Assembly: GCA_934635045.1 (NCBI GenBank)
Contig: CAKTZA010000002.1
Location: 1 to 64,000 of the forward strand
Origin: an uncultured Kiritimatiellota bacterium
Lineage (GTDB): Bacteria; Verrucomicrobiota; Kiritimatiellia; RFP12; UBA1067
Direction: 5' to 3'
DNA: 64,000 nt
This document shows positions 16,498 through 25,590 of this stretch, in pieces. Position numbers and translations under genes: made by a program. The notes under the pieces were generated by a model. That model did no database searches and had not been told where the DNA came from. It saw nothing but the letters and a program-made list of their open reading frames with translations. The first letter of the stretch is position 1, and the number at the start of each line of letters is the position of its first letter.

Positions 16498-19021
16498 CGT
16501 CGTCGGCCCTCAGGCCGAACTCGGCGGCCTTCGCCGCGTAGTCCGGGATCTGGCTGCGGTAGACGGCCGCGACGCGCTTCAGGGCCTGCAGCTGGCGCGG
16601 CGAAAGCGTGTGCCGCCGCGCGTACTGCTCCGTGAGCGACGTGACGAACTCCTTGTCGTCGTAGATGCGCTTGCCGCGCTTGGCCTTCGGACGCCACTCC
16701 GTGACCGTCGCGAACAGCGCGAGGATCTTCGGCACGCTCGGGTCGGCCTTCTCGGCGGCCCCGAAGCCGCCGGGCACGAACTCCGCGAGCTTCGCGCGGA
16801 TGTCGTCGACGTCGTCCAGCGCGCCCGCGTTCTCGCCGACGGCGCGCGCGAGGATCACGAACTGCTTCATCGAGAGGCCGCGCCCGTGCTCGACCTGGTC
16901 ACGCAGCGACTTGATGAACGGGTTCTTCTCCATGCCGCCGATGCGGTCCATGACCTCGAAGCAGTACGCGACGAGCGCGGGATCGGCCTTCGGCGAGACG
17001 CCCGAACCGGCCGCGAGCCCCGCGTTGCGCAGGCGCTCCGCGCAGTCGGCGATCTGGCTCTCGTACAGGATCGCCATGCGCACGAGGAACTCCAGCTGAC
17101 GCGCGCTCATCGGACGCTCGCCCTTCACGAACTGCTCGCGGCAGCTCGTGAAGAACTTCTCGTCGTTGTACTCGCGCTTGCCGACCTTCTTCGGCTCCTT
17201 CCACTCGTGAACCTCGCCCAGCATCGACAGGACGAGCTCGAACTTCGCGCGGTCGGGCGGCGGCACGGGCTTCGGCAGCGACTTCAGGAACTCGCAGTAG
17301 AACTCGCTGAGCATCTGGTCCATCGGCTCGCCCTCGGACTCGACCTTGTCGAGCTGTCCCTCCATCCGCGCCGTGAAGCCGACGGAGAAGAGCGCGTCCA
17401 TGTTCTTCACGAGCCAGTCGCAGACGAGGACACCGCGCTCCAGCGGCACGAGCTTCTTCTTCTCCGTCTTCGCGTACTCGCGCGTCTTCAGCGTCTCGAT
17501 CGTCTGCGCGTAGGTCGACGGACGCCCGACGCCGTTCTCCTCCAGCGCCTTGATGAGCGAGGCCTCCGAGTAGTGGGCCGGGCCCTTCGTCTTCTTCTCG
17601 TCGCAGATCCACCGCAGGGCCTCCAGCGTGCTGCCGACCGCCGCGTTCGGCAGGTACGCGACCTCGTCCGAGTCCTCGTCGTCCTCGCCGTCCTTCGTCT
17701 TCTTCTTGAGCGAGAGCTTCATGATCTTCAGGAAGCCCTCGAAGTCGACGGCCGTCGCCGAGGCGGTGAACAGGTAGGTGTGCGCAAGGGCCGGCTTCAC
17801 GGCCTCGATGGAGAGCGTCTTCACCGTCGTCTTCGCGTCCGCCATCTGGCTCGCGACGAACCGCCGCCAGATGAGGTCGTAGAGCTTCAGCTCCGCCGCC
17901 TCCAGCCCCGCCTCGCCCGCGCGCTTCGGCGAAAGCTCGACATCGGTCGGGCGGATCGCCTCGTGCGCGCCCTGCGCCTCGACGCCGCCCTTCGCCTTCG
18001 TCGCGTAGAAGTTCGGCTTCTCCGGGTAGAACTCCGGCCCGCACCACTTCTCGATGAACGCCTTCGCCGCCGCGCGCGCCTGGTCCGAGACGTTGACGGA
18101 GTCGGTTCGCATGTAGGTGATGCGCCCCTGCTCGTAGAGGGCCTGGGCGAGCTTCATCGTCTTGCCGGGCGAGAAGCCGAGCACGCTCGACGCCGTCTGC
18201 TGAAGGGTCGAGGTCGTGAACGGCGGCAGCGCGTGGCGCACCTTCGGCTGGGCCTTCACGTCCGACACCTTCAGCGTCGCGTTCGCGAGGTCGAGGATGA
18301 GGCGGTTGGCGACCTCCTTCTCGCGGATGTCCGGCTTCTCGCCGTCCAGCCGCGCGAGCTTCGCGACGAACGACTTCGCGTCGCCGGGCTTGCGGGCCTC
18401 GACGCCGAGGAGCTGGTACGTCTCCGGCACGAAGGCGTCGATCTCGCGCTGGCGCTCGACGAGGAGCCGCAGCGCGACGGACTGCACGCGACCGGCCGAC
18501 AGCGTCCGGTTGTTCGGGCAGTTCACGTTCTTCCACAGGAGCGGCGAGACCTTGTAGCCGACGAGACGGTCGAGGATGCGGCGCGCCTGCTGGGCGTCGA
18601 CGAGCGGCATGTCGATGTCGCGCGGCGCGGCCACGGCCTTGAGCACGGCCGACTTCGTGATCTCGTTGTACGTGACGCGGCGGAACGGCTTCGCGCCCGC
18701 GCCGGGGCCGAGAACCTCCTTCAGATGCCAGGCGATCGCCTCTCCCTCGCGGTCAGGGTCGCTCGCGAGGTAGATCTCGCCCGTGTCCTTCACCGCGCGC
18801 TTCAGCTCCGCGACGACCTTCTCCTTCCCCTCCGAGACGACATACGTCGGCACGAACGACCACGACTCGGGCCCCTTCTCGACGATCTTGATCGCGCCGT
18901 TCTCCTTCGGCAGGTCGCGAATGTGCCCGACAGACGACTTGACGACGAACTCGTCGCCGAGATATTTCCCGATTGTCTTGGCCTTCGCCGGAGACTCCAC
19001 TATCAGCAGTTTCTTGTCCAT
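16475..19021 (-). CDS. topA: DNA topoisomerase I with an unusual repeated C-terminal domain
   Basis: 848 aa, type IA topoisomerase that relaxes negative supercoils. The Toprim domain starts LLIVESPAKAKTIGKYLG and carries ASDPDREGEAIAWHL; the active-site tyrosine is Tyr303 in RITYMRTDS. The C-terminus lacks the Cys4 zinc ribbons found in most bacterial TopA. From about residue 590 onward there are related segments of 80-100 residues: a motif like WxxxxKxGKRxYxDxxFxTSxxEQ followed by LSxRQLxxLxRxxxxYxSQIxDY, clear in two copies, with a weaker third between them. The start at 19021 gives the canonical MDKKLLIVESPAKAK N-terminus and lies 7 nt after an extended -10 (TGGTATAAT); the frame is open further upstream but would pass through the promoter and the preceding gene. 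Confidence 0.95.
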   Translation of the reverse strand: MDKKLLIVESPAKAKTIGKYLGDEFVVKSSVGHIRDLPKENGAIKIVEKGPESWSFVPTYVVSEGKEKVVAELKRAVKDTGEIYLASDPDREGEAIAWHLKEVLGPGAGAKPFRRVTYNEITKSAVLKAVAAPRDIDMPLVDAQQARRILDRLVGYKVSPLLWKNVNCPNNRTLSAGRVQSVALRLLVERQREIDAFVPETYQLLGVEARKPGDAKSFVAKLARLDGEKPDIREKEVANRLILDLANATLKVSDVKAQPKVRHALPPFTTSTLQQTASSVLGFSPGKTMKLAQALYEQGRITYMRTDSVNVSDQARAAAKAFIEKWCGPEFYPEKPNFYATKAKGGVEAQGAHEAIRPTDVELSPKRAGEAGLEAAELKLYDLIWRRFVASQMADAKTTVKTLSIEAVKPALAHTYLFTASATAVDFEGFLKIMKLSLKKKTKDGEDDEDSDEVAYLPNAAVGSTLEALRWICDEKKTKGPAHYSEASLIKALEENGVGRPSTYAQTIETLKTREYAKTEKKKLVPLERGVLVCDWLVKNMDALFSVGFTARMEGQLDKVESEGEPMDQMLSEFYCEFLKSLPKPVPPPDRAKFELVLSMLGEVHEWKEPKKVGKREYNDEKFFTSCREQFVKGERPMSARQLEFLVRMAILYESQIADCAERLRNAGLAAGSGVSPKADPALVAYCFEVMDRIGGMEKNPFIKSLRDQVEHGRGLSMKQFVILARAVGENAGALDDVDDIRAKLAEFVPGGFGAAEKADPSVPKILALFATVTEWRPKAKRGKRIYDDKEFVTSLTEQYARRHTLSPRQLQALKRVAAVYRSQIPDYAAKAAEFGLRADDDGKADSE

Positions 19022-19028
19022 GTCGGTA

Positions 19029-19037
19029 ATTATACCA
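19029..19037 (-). promoter_or_regulatory. Extended -10 promoter of topA
   Basis: TGGTATAAT on the minus strand, 7 nt before the topA ATG, in the 28-nt gap after the preceding gene. Leaderless transcript expected. Confidence 0.7.
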
Positions 19038-19049
19038 CAAACCACACGT

Positions 19050-19817
19050 TCATTTCTTGTCCGGCGTCCTTGCCGCAGGCGCATGGCCCTTTTTGTAGAG
19101 GCGAACCGACTGGCGGACGATCTCCTGATGATGGCCCATGACCGCCCAGTAGATCGCCGAAAGGAACGGATCCCCCCAGTCGTCAAAGCCCGTCATCTGC
19201 TCGATCCGCGCCATTTCGCGCGGCTCCATCCCCAGTTCCTTCCAGGCGCCGCGCCGTTGAACATCCTCGACCTTGGCGCGCCAGAACGTGCGGTAGGCCG
19301 ATGCGGACGAGTCGAGGTTGAGGCCGATCTTGAGCTCAAAGAGCCAAGCCAGCTCGCGCAGCAGTTCGGGCGAGCGCGGATTGAGCCGCAGCCCCTCGTC
19401 CCGCAACAGCCGGATCGCCGCCTCGACCCACCGCCAGCGCGACTCGGCATCGGGCATCATGACGGAAATGTTGTAGGCGAGGTTCCAGGCCGCGTAGCTC
19501 CAGACCTCAGGCGTGTGCGGCTCCAGGAACGCCAGCGCGCTCGCGAGCTGCGCGAGTTCGACATAGCGGCCCTCTTCCTGCAGGCGGTCGGCCCTGAACC
19601 AGACGACCTCGGCAGCCAATGAGCGCAGGCCGCCGAGCGCGGCAAGCGCACCCTCGGTCAAGGCCGGCGCCGAGTCGGGCCGGTTCGCCCGCAGCAGGAA
19701 CTGTCCGCCAACCGCGCACGCGAGCAGCGCCAAGAGGACGAAGCCGCCCAGCACATGCGACCGCGCCCACGAACGGACGCGAAACCAAGATTGAGCGACA
19801 CAGTCGGTTTTTCTCAT
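19050..19817 (-). CDS. Membrane-anchored helical (TPR-like) protein, unknown function
   Basis: 255 aa. A signal-anchor helix lies at residues about 22-44 (LGGFVLLALLACAVGGQFLL). The rest is predicted helical with repeat-like pairs (SLAAEVVWFRADRLQEEGRYVELAQLASALAFLEPHTPEVWSYAAWNLAYNISVMMP), resembling tetratricopeptide-type folds; no catalytic motif is visible. The start has AGGA 7 nt upstream, so unlike its neighbours it is probably translated from a Shine-Dalgarno. It ends 28 nt before topA, but topA has its own promoter. I do not recognise the family beyond TPR-like envelope proteins seen in PVC bacteria. Confidence 0.7.
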   Translation of the reverse strand: MRKTDCVAQSWFRVRSWARSHVLGGFVLLALLACAVGGQFLLRANRPDSAPALTEGALAALGGLRSLAAEVVWFRADRLQEEGRYVELAQLASALAFLEPHTPEVWSYAAWNLAYNISVMMPDAESRWRWVEAAIRLLRDEGLRLNPRSPELLRELAWLFELKIGLNLDSSASAYRTFWRAKVEDVQRRGAWKELGMEPREMARIEQMTGFDDWGDPFLSAIYWAVMGHHQEIVRQSVRLYKKGHAPAARTPDKK

Positions 19818-19866
19818 GACGTCATCCTGCAGTTTTTCGTGTCTGACGAGGGCTAAGAGGCGACGA

Positions 19867-21645
19867 TCAGATCTCTTCGCAGAGGGCGACGTCGCCGCCG
19901 TGGAAGACGACGGCGATGCGGTGCAGCGTCACCGTGCCGCCGTTCTCCTTCAGGTTCCACGCCCGCGCGAGGTCGTGGTCGGCCGCGTAGCGCGCGAGCT
20001 GTTCGGCGGCGGCGGCCTTGACCCGCGCGAGCGCGGCGGGCGAGGCATCGTCCGTTGCCTTCAGGTATTTCAGCTCGACGAGCGCCGCGTGGCCAATCTC
20101 GGGCCAGCGGTTCAGCTGCGGCTCGAAGGCGATGTCGACGAAACCGCCCGCCGACTCCCGCTCGTGGTGGACGATGTACGGCCCGTGCCCCACGTAGAGG
20201 AGCGAGCAGAGCGCGGTCTGCACGACGCGCTCGCCCTCGATCGCGTCGCGCACCTTCCAGTACCGCGAGACCACCCCGCAGGCCGTGTCCAACGCCCCGT
20301 GCCAGTCGCCCGCCTCCGCGAAGTCAACCATCCCGTTCGCGATGTCGAAGACGCGCGGGTCGATGCCGTTCAGGTCCTGATACGCCTTCGGCACGAAGTC
20401 ATGCATGAACTCGCCGACCGTCAGGTTCGGGATGCCGAGCGTCGAGCGTCCGAGACGTTCGCCCGTCACCGTGACGAGTCCGTTATAGAAGAGGAACGAG
20501 ACGAAGTTGTCCGCGACACCGAGCTCCCGCGCCTGGAAGGACTTTCGGAGCGTCGCCGTCGCGCCGAGGCGCGCGACGATGTCCTCCAGCCGGTGGAAGT
20601 TGCCGTTGATTTTCCGCCCCTCGGTGATGACGTGGCGGATCTTCATGTAATCCGTCCGCAGGTTCTCGTCCACGAGGTCCGGCTGAGGCCTGTGGTTCTG
20701 CAGGAAGTAAAGCATGTAGTAGAGGATGAGCGTCGGGTTCGCGACGTGCGGCGGCTCGTTCCCGTCCAGCCCCGCCTCCGGCGAGAAGAGGTAGTTGTCG
20801 TACCAGCGGCGCATCGTCTCGAAGACGGCCGCCTCGTCGAACGCGAAGCCCGCGTGGGCGCGGTAGTAGGCGAGCATCTCGCGGATGTCGGCGTGGGTGA
20901 AGCCCGTGAACGCGGCGAACGCGGGGTTCATCGAGATGTTCGTCGCGATGTTGAAGCCGCTCGTCACGTCGTCCATCGTCACGGGCGTCACGCCCGTGAT
21001 GAACATGCGCGTGATCGGCGCGTTCATGCCCGTCGTCGCCGCCTTCAGCTCGTTGAAGAACTGCTTGAAGAAGCCGTCGCCGTGGCAAAGGGCCTCATAC
21101 TTGCCACGCGACTCGGCGAGGAGCGTGTTCGTGAAGTTGTCGTACTCGTCGATGCAGATGTACAGCATGAGGTCCGACCCCTTGAGCCCCGTCGCCAGCG
21201 CGTTGAGCTTCCCGTGGCAGGACGGACGGGAGAGGATCTCTTCGGCCACGCCGGACGGCAAGAGATTCGCATGGTCGCGCGCGAACTTGTTGAGGCGCAG
21301 GTTGCAGCAGTCGTTGAAGCTCTCCTGAACCTGCCCGAAGTCCTTGGCGACCTGCGAGAAGTTGAAGTCGAGCCAGAGGTAACGCCCCTGTTCGCCTGTC
21401 GGCGCGCGGCCGATGTCGAGGTCGCCGAAGAACTCCTCGAAACGCGGCGCATACTTGATGTCGTAGTAGGCCTGGAGGATGGCGCAGAGGAGAGACTTGC
21501 CGAAGCGGCGCGGCCGCAGGAACATCGCGTAGGACGTCTTCTCCAGCTCGCGGATGAGCGCGGTGCGGTCCACGAAATAGCCGTTCTCCGCGCGGATCCG
21601 CGCGAAGTCCGTCACGCCGTACATGATCTGCTTCATCTTTTCCAT
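19867..21645 (-). CDS. AAA-ATPase-like / PD-(D/E)XK nuclease-like protein, copy 1
   Basis: 592 aa. The N-terminal AAA-ATPase-like domain (PF09820 type) has the family's RPRRFGKS phosphate-binding loop at residues 44-51, preceded by the diagnostic YFVDRTALIREL. The C-terminal part (PF08011 type) ends with the PD-(D/E)XK-like pattern GFVDIAFEP...ALVELKYLK, followed by a Gln/Arg helix (AEQLARYAADHD). These proteins occur in many paralogues in gut Bacteroidetes, Lentisphaerae and relatives; their function is unknown. The start is fixed by the extended -10 TGCTATAAT lying 7 nt upstream. It is monocistronic by position: 63 nt after the GH106 gene stop and 49 nt before the next gene. A second, divergent paralogue lies at 38765-40339. 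Confidence 0.88.
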   Translation of the reverse strand: MEKMKQIMYGVTDFARIRAENGYFVDRTALIRELEKTSYAMFLRPRRFGKSLLCAILQAYYDIKYAPRFEEFFGDLDIGRAPTGEQGRYLWLDFNFSQVAKDFGQVQESFNDCCNLRLNKFARDHANLLPSGVAEEILSRPSCHGKLNALATGLKGSDLMLYICIDEYDNFTNTLLAESRGKYEALCHGDGFFKQFFNELKAATTGMNAPITRMFITGVTPVTMDDVTSGFNIATNISMNPAFAAFTGFTHADIREMLAYYRAHAGFAFDEAAVFETMRRWYDNYLFSPEAGLDGNEPPHVANPTLILYYMLYFLQNHRPQPDLVDENLRTDYMKIRHVITEGRKINGNFHRLEDIVARLGATATLRKSFQARELGVADNFVSFLFYNGLVTVTGERLGRSTLGIPNLTVGEFMHDFVPKAYQDLNGIDPRVFDIANGMVDFAEAGDWHGALDTACGVVSRYWKVRDAIEGERVVQTALCSLLYVGHGPYIVHHERESAGGFVDIAFEPQLNRWPEIGHAALVELKYLKATDDASPAALARVKAAAAEQLARYAADHDLARAWNLKENGGTVTLHRIAVVFHGGDVALCEEI

Positions 21646-21652
21646 GCCACGT

Positions 21653-21661
21653 ATTATAGCA
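21653..21661 (-). promoter_or_regulatory. Extended -10 promoter of AAA-ATPase copy 1
   Basis: TGCTATAAT on the minus strand, 7 nt before the ATG at 21645. Leaderless transcript expected. Confidence 0.7.
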
Positions 21662-21708
21662 AAATCACGCCTCGTCCGCCCAAGACGCCCGTGCCCTCGA
21701 CGTCAGAG

Positions 21709-24700
21709 TCAGTGGGTACGTGACTTTTCCAAAGCGGGCACAAGTGCCTCGGCCCAGAGGCTGTACCCCTTCTCGCCTGGATGAAGCCGATCTGCCAGCA
21801 TCAAGCCTGGCCGTATCCGCCCGTCTGCGTCCAGGAACTTCGCGCGAAGATCGAACCAGACGACATCTGTCCCATCCGCCAACGGACGTATCAGGCGATT
21901 GACGCGCTCATTCTCCGCCCGGCACAGATCCCCCGGCTCGCCTCGCGGCAGGATCGGCATGAGCAAGATCTGCGCCTGCGGCTGCTTCGCCCGAATCGCA
22001 CGGACGATCTCGGCGATGCCGCACGCCGTTGCCTCCGGCTCGGAGCCCGGACGGTTCGCGTTGTTCGTGCCGATGTGCAGCACGACAAGAGGCGTCTCGT
22101 AGCCGTCGAGCAGTCCGTTGCGCACATCCCACAGCGCATGGGATGTACGGTCGTTGCCGTTGCCAATGTTCAGGATGCGATACTTGCCAAGCACACCGTG
22201 CAACACGTTTGAGCCCAATGTCTCCCAATTGTGCGTAATCGAGTCGCCGACGAAGACGGCATCGAAACGCTTCGACGGATTCGCGCGGATTTCGGCGCGC
22301 TTGAACGCGAGGCGGCCACCGGGATAGGCACATTCGCCGTTCCCCGGATACTGCGGGCCTTTCGTCCACCAGTGCTTTGGGAACGCCGCGACGAATGGGA
22401 TCTCGAACTCGCCCGGCGCACGTTCAAGCCAGTCCATCTCTGGATGCGCCAGCACATAATCGAGCGGCGTCACCTTCTTCTCGTCGAAGAACGCGCGCGG
22501 ATACGTGCGGACGATGGTCACTGGGCCCAGCAAGCCGGACGGCAGAAGCGTGTCATCCTTCGTGTAGTGCCGCCACGCCGAGAACGCCTTGCGCCCCGTC
22601 GGCGACGGCTTCCCCGCCTGAACCCAGCCGGGGATCGCCTTGAGCCGTCCGCCCTCCCGCTGGCAGTCCGCCGGATACAGCCGCTCGTCGCCGATCAGCC
22701 GGTTTGGCCAGAGGTTGACGACCTCGACCGTCAGGCGCCCGCCGCGCGGCAGCTCGCACCGGTACGGCGGCTTCCAGAGCGTGACGACTTTTTCGCCGTC
22801 CAGCGACACGACCGCGAAGTTCCGCACGTCACCCAGATCGAGGATTCCGCCGCCTACGACAGTCGTCTCGTAGACGGCGCGTCCCGAAAAGTATCGGACA
22901 TCGGCATCCGCCGCCTGCGACCAGTCGAACAGGGCCGTACGCTCAAACGTCTTGCCGAATGGGAATGTGAGCCGCCACGGCCCCGCAAGGACTTCACGCG
23001 CCGCCAGAACCTCGTCGGATCCGAACCCCTTCGGCTTAGATTGCGCACAAAGGACGGCTGATTGTTCTTCCGACGCCGCGTTCGGTCGAAACATGACGAA
23101 GACGGATCCGGCAGGATCGAGGCGGAAGTCGACGCACGTACGTCTGCCGTCATCCGCCACGGCTTCGGCTGGGCGGATACGCCCCGTCTCGGCATTCCAC
23201 AGCTCGACGCGCCGCCCCGTCTGCCGGAAGGAGAGGGCGCAGACGATGTCGTGCTGATTGGTGGAACTGACGAAATATCCGTCCGATCCGTCCGAATAGC
23301 GTCGATGCGTTACAAACAGGCGGTTGACCTGTCCCCGCTTGGGCACTTCCACGAAATCAGCCTCAAGCCCCTCCAGCGAAAAACGAACGCCTTGAGCCTT
23401 CAATGCGCCAAGGACGCGGCGCGTCGATTCCCTGAAGCAGCCGCTTTCACGGACGACAAGGGCCTCATAGGCAAGCCCAGACGGCGCAACGGGCCGTCCA
23501 TCGACGACTTTGAGTTCGTGCAACCAGGACGTGCCGCACAGGTCCCAGACGAATCCGGGGGCGTCGGGCTCCGTCAGCGGCGCCAGCGGCTCGTCGCCGC
23601 CATAGTAAAGGACGTCCACGACCGGCTCCCCGTCCTGCAGCATCGCCTGCACGCGCGCCAGATAGTCCATGAACGGCTTGAGCTCGCGCCACCACGGCTG
23701 CGTGCGATCCGCGCGGAGACCCCAGAACCCCATCGTCATGCCGGGCCCCGGCACCGTCCACGGCTGATGGGCGAAGCTGTGGACGTGCAGGCGGCTGTAG
23801 CCGATCGTGAACATGCGGTCGCCGGCGCCCTTCAGCGTGAGCGGCTCGAAGCCGAAACGTCCGCCGGGCGTGTTCGGATGCACGCCGAACGCCTCGGACG
23901 CGCAGATCCTCCGCCCGAAGAAATGGGCGGCTGAGGGGGCCAGCCGGCTTGCGCCCGGATGTCCCCAGCGGTTGCCGCCCGGCCAGAACTCGCCCATGGG
24001 GATGTCGCAGTGCCGCGCGTACTCGCGGTCGTCCGCCGGCGAGACATACGGCTCGATGCTCGACTCGACCCCGTAGGCATGGCACATCTCGGTGAACGTG
24101 CCGGCGTACTCGGCCGCGAACAGTTCCGACACCAGCGTGCGGAAGCGCCCGAGGACGCGCTCCGTCTCGGCCGGGGAGCCGACCACGCGGCCCGTCAGCG
24201 CGGGGATCAAGGCCGTCGGCCTCTCGCCCCAGCGGCGCGCGTACTTTTCCTCAAGGCCCGCCGTCCAGTTGAACGGCCCCACTTCGTAGCTGTCGATCAG
24301 CACGGCCTTCACCGCATCCGCCGCGTCGCCTGCCGCGCGGAGGATGCGCCCGACGAAGCTGTCCATGTGGCGGCGCATCGCGTCCGCCGAGAGCTTGTCC
24401 ACCTCGTGGCCCGCGCCGCCGCGCGGCGCGGGATGGTTGCGCGCGCCCGTCAGCGTGTAGCCGAAGCGCACGATCCGCCAGCGCCGCGCGTCCGGCGGCG
24501 TCCAGTCAAGACGTCCGTCCGGGGCCATCCGGCCCGTCAGGTCGACGATGTCCGCGCGCGCGACCGTCTGGTCTGGCGTGACATCCGCGAGGGCCGGCGG
24601 CGCGTCGAGCCTCCCCGCCGCCGTCAGGGTCTTCGTCAGGACTCTCGGCACGACGCCGCGTCCGTCCAGGACGAGCCTGTCCACCGCGTAGGCGCCGTCC

Positions 24701-25578
24701 CGCTCGCCCGAAGGCTCGCTGCCGCGCTGCAGGTCGACGTCGAAGACAATCCGCACGCGGAAGCGGCGCGCGGTCGTCGCGGGAACCGGGAAGGACTTCT
24801 CGTTCGCCCCGCGCAGCCCCTTGTCGCGGTAGGCCGAACGGGCGGTCGCAATCTCTCGCCATGTCGCCCCGTCATTCGATGCGAAGATCTCAAGGCGATA
24901 CGTCGAGTACCAGTGACGGCCGCCGCGGATGTCCGCCGTCACGGCCGTGACCCGAACCGGCGCGTCCGACGTCAAGTCGACCTCGGCATCCGGCTTCGTC
25001 TCCGTCTGCCGGAAGACGAACGGCCTCGCCGACAGCGCCGGACGGCACTCGGCCTCCGGCACGGGGAACGCGACGACGGCCGCATCGCGGTAATAGCCGC
25101 CGACAAGCGGCCCCGGCAGCGCCAGGACGCCCGCGTGCGCCGCCCCGCCCGCGACGTCCGTCTCGCTCCAGACCTGCCGCTTCATCGCGTCGTCGGCGCT
25201 GACCCACGGCCCGCCCGACGACGTCCAGCCGGGACAGTTGTGAAGCGTGATGTCTACGCCTGTCCGCTTGGCCTCCTGCAGCGCGAACGTCACGCAGTCG
25301 AGCCATTCGTCGCTCCCGAACGCGACAGGGCCTTCGGGAATCTCGCACGACACGTTGAACAGCGTCGCGCCGCCGATGCCTATCGCCGCCATCGCCTCCA
25401 GGTCCGCCGTGATGCCGGCCTTCGAGACGTTGCCGTTCATCCAGTGCCACCAGACTTGCGGACGCGCCTCTTTTGGCGGATGCGCGAAAATCTCTTCCGG
25501 CGTCGGATCTGCCAACAGGGCAAACGGCGTGAGCGAAAGCGCGACGAGGGACAGGCCCCAGTGTTTCAGGTTTTTCAT
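21709..25578 (-). CDS. GH106-type alpha-L-rhamnosidase fused to an SGNH/GDSL esterase
   Basis: 1289 aa with a Sec signal peptide (MKNLKHWGLSLVALSLTPFALLA). Residues about 25-1030 match the GH106 architecture: PQVWWHWMNGNVSKAGITADLEAM near the start, LHNCPGWTSSGGPWV, and a carbohydrate-binding-like end with SGLLGPVTI. The C-terminal 200 residues form an SGNH esterase of the PAF-acetylhydrolase type, with Ser1113 in FVGDSITHNWE, a GTNN block and Asp1263/His1266 in DRLHPGEKGY. One polypeptide could thus remove terminal rhamnose and deacetylate the same glycan. It is the last gene of the 38.6-21.7 kb operon, 12 nt after the GH29-like gene, with GGGACG as likely ribosome binding site. Substrate is inferred as acetylated, rhamnose-containing polysaccharide such as pectin side chains. 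Confidence 0.85.
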   Translation of the reverse strand: MKNLKHWGLSLVALSLTPFALLADPTPEEIFAHPPKEARPQVWWHWMNGNVSKAGITADLEAMAAIGIGGATLFNVSCEIPEGPVAFGSDEWLDCVTFALQEAKRTGVDITLHNCPGWTSSGGPWVSADDAMKRQVWSETDVAGGAAHAGVLALPGPLVGGYYRDAAVVAFPVPEAECRPALSARPFVFRQTETKPDAEVDLTSDAPVRVTAVTADIRGGRHWYSTYRLEIFASNDGATWREIATARSAYRDKGLRGANEKSFPVPATTARRFRVRIVFDVDLQRGSEPSGERDGAYAVDRLVLDGRGVVPRVLTKTLTAAGRLDAPPALADVTPDQTVARADIVDLTGRMAPDGRLDWTPPDARRWRIVRFGYTLTGARNHPAPRGGAGHEVDKLSADAMRRHMDSFVGRILRAAGDAADAVKAVLIDSYEVGPFNWTAGLEEKYARRWGERPTALIPALTGRVVGSPAETERVLGRFRTLVSELFAAEYAGTFTEMCHAYGVESSIEPYVSPADDREYARHCDIPMGEFWPGGNRWGHPGASRLAPSAAHFFGRRICASEAFGVHPNTPGGRFGFEPLTLKGAGDRMFTIGYSRLHVHSFAHQPWTVPGPGMTMGFWGLRADRTQPWWRELKPFMDYLARVQAMLQDGEPVVDVLYYGGDEPLAPLTEPDAPGFVWDLCGTSWLHELKVVDGRPVAPSGLAYEALVVRESGCFRESTRRVLGALKAQGVRFSLEGLEADFVEVPKRGQVNRLFVTHRRYSDGSDGYFVSSTNQHDIVCALSFRQTGRRVELWNAETGRIRPAEAVADDGRRTCVDFRLDPAGSVFVMFRPNAASEEQSAVLCAQSKPKGFGSDEVLAAREVLAGPWRLTFPFGKTFERTALFDWSQAADADVRYFSGRAVYETTVVGGGILDLGDVRNFAVVSLDGEKVVTLWKPPYRCELPRGGRLTVEVVNLWPNRLIGDERLYPADCQREGGRLKAIPGWVQAGKPSPTGRKAFSAWRHYTKDDTLLPSGLLGPVTIVRTYPRAFFDEKKVTPLDYVLAHPEMDWLERAPGEFEIPFVAAFPKHWWTKGPQYPGNGECAYPGGRLAFKRAEIRANPSKRFDAVFVGDSITHNWETLGSNVLHGVLGKYRILNIGNGNDRTSHALWDVRNGLLDGYETPLVVLHIGTNNANRPGSEPEATACGIAEIVRAIRAKQPQAQILLMPILPRGEPGDLCRAENERVNRLIRPLADGTDVVWFDLRAKFLDADGRIRPGLMLADRLHPGEKGYSLWAEALVPALEKSRTH

Positions 25579-25590
25579 CCTGGCGCGTCC

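Noticed and set aside
19022..19186. N-terminal extension of topA by 55 codons
   Set aside because: It overlaps the preceding gene and the promoter; the canonical TopA N-terminus begins at 19021.
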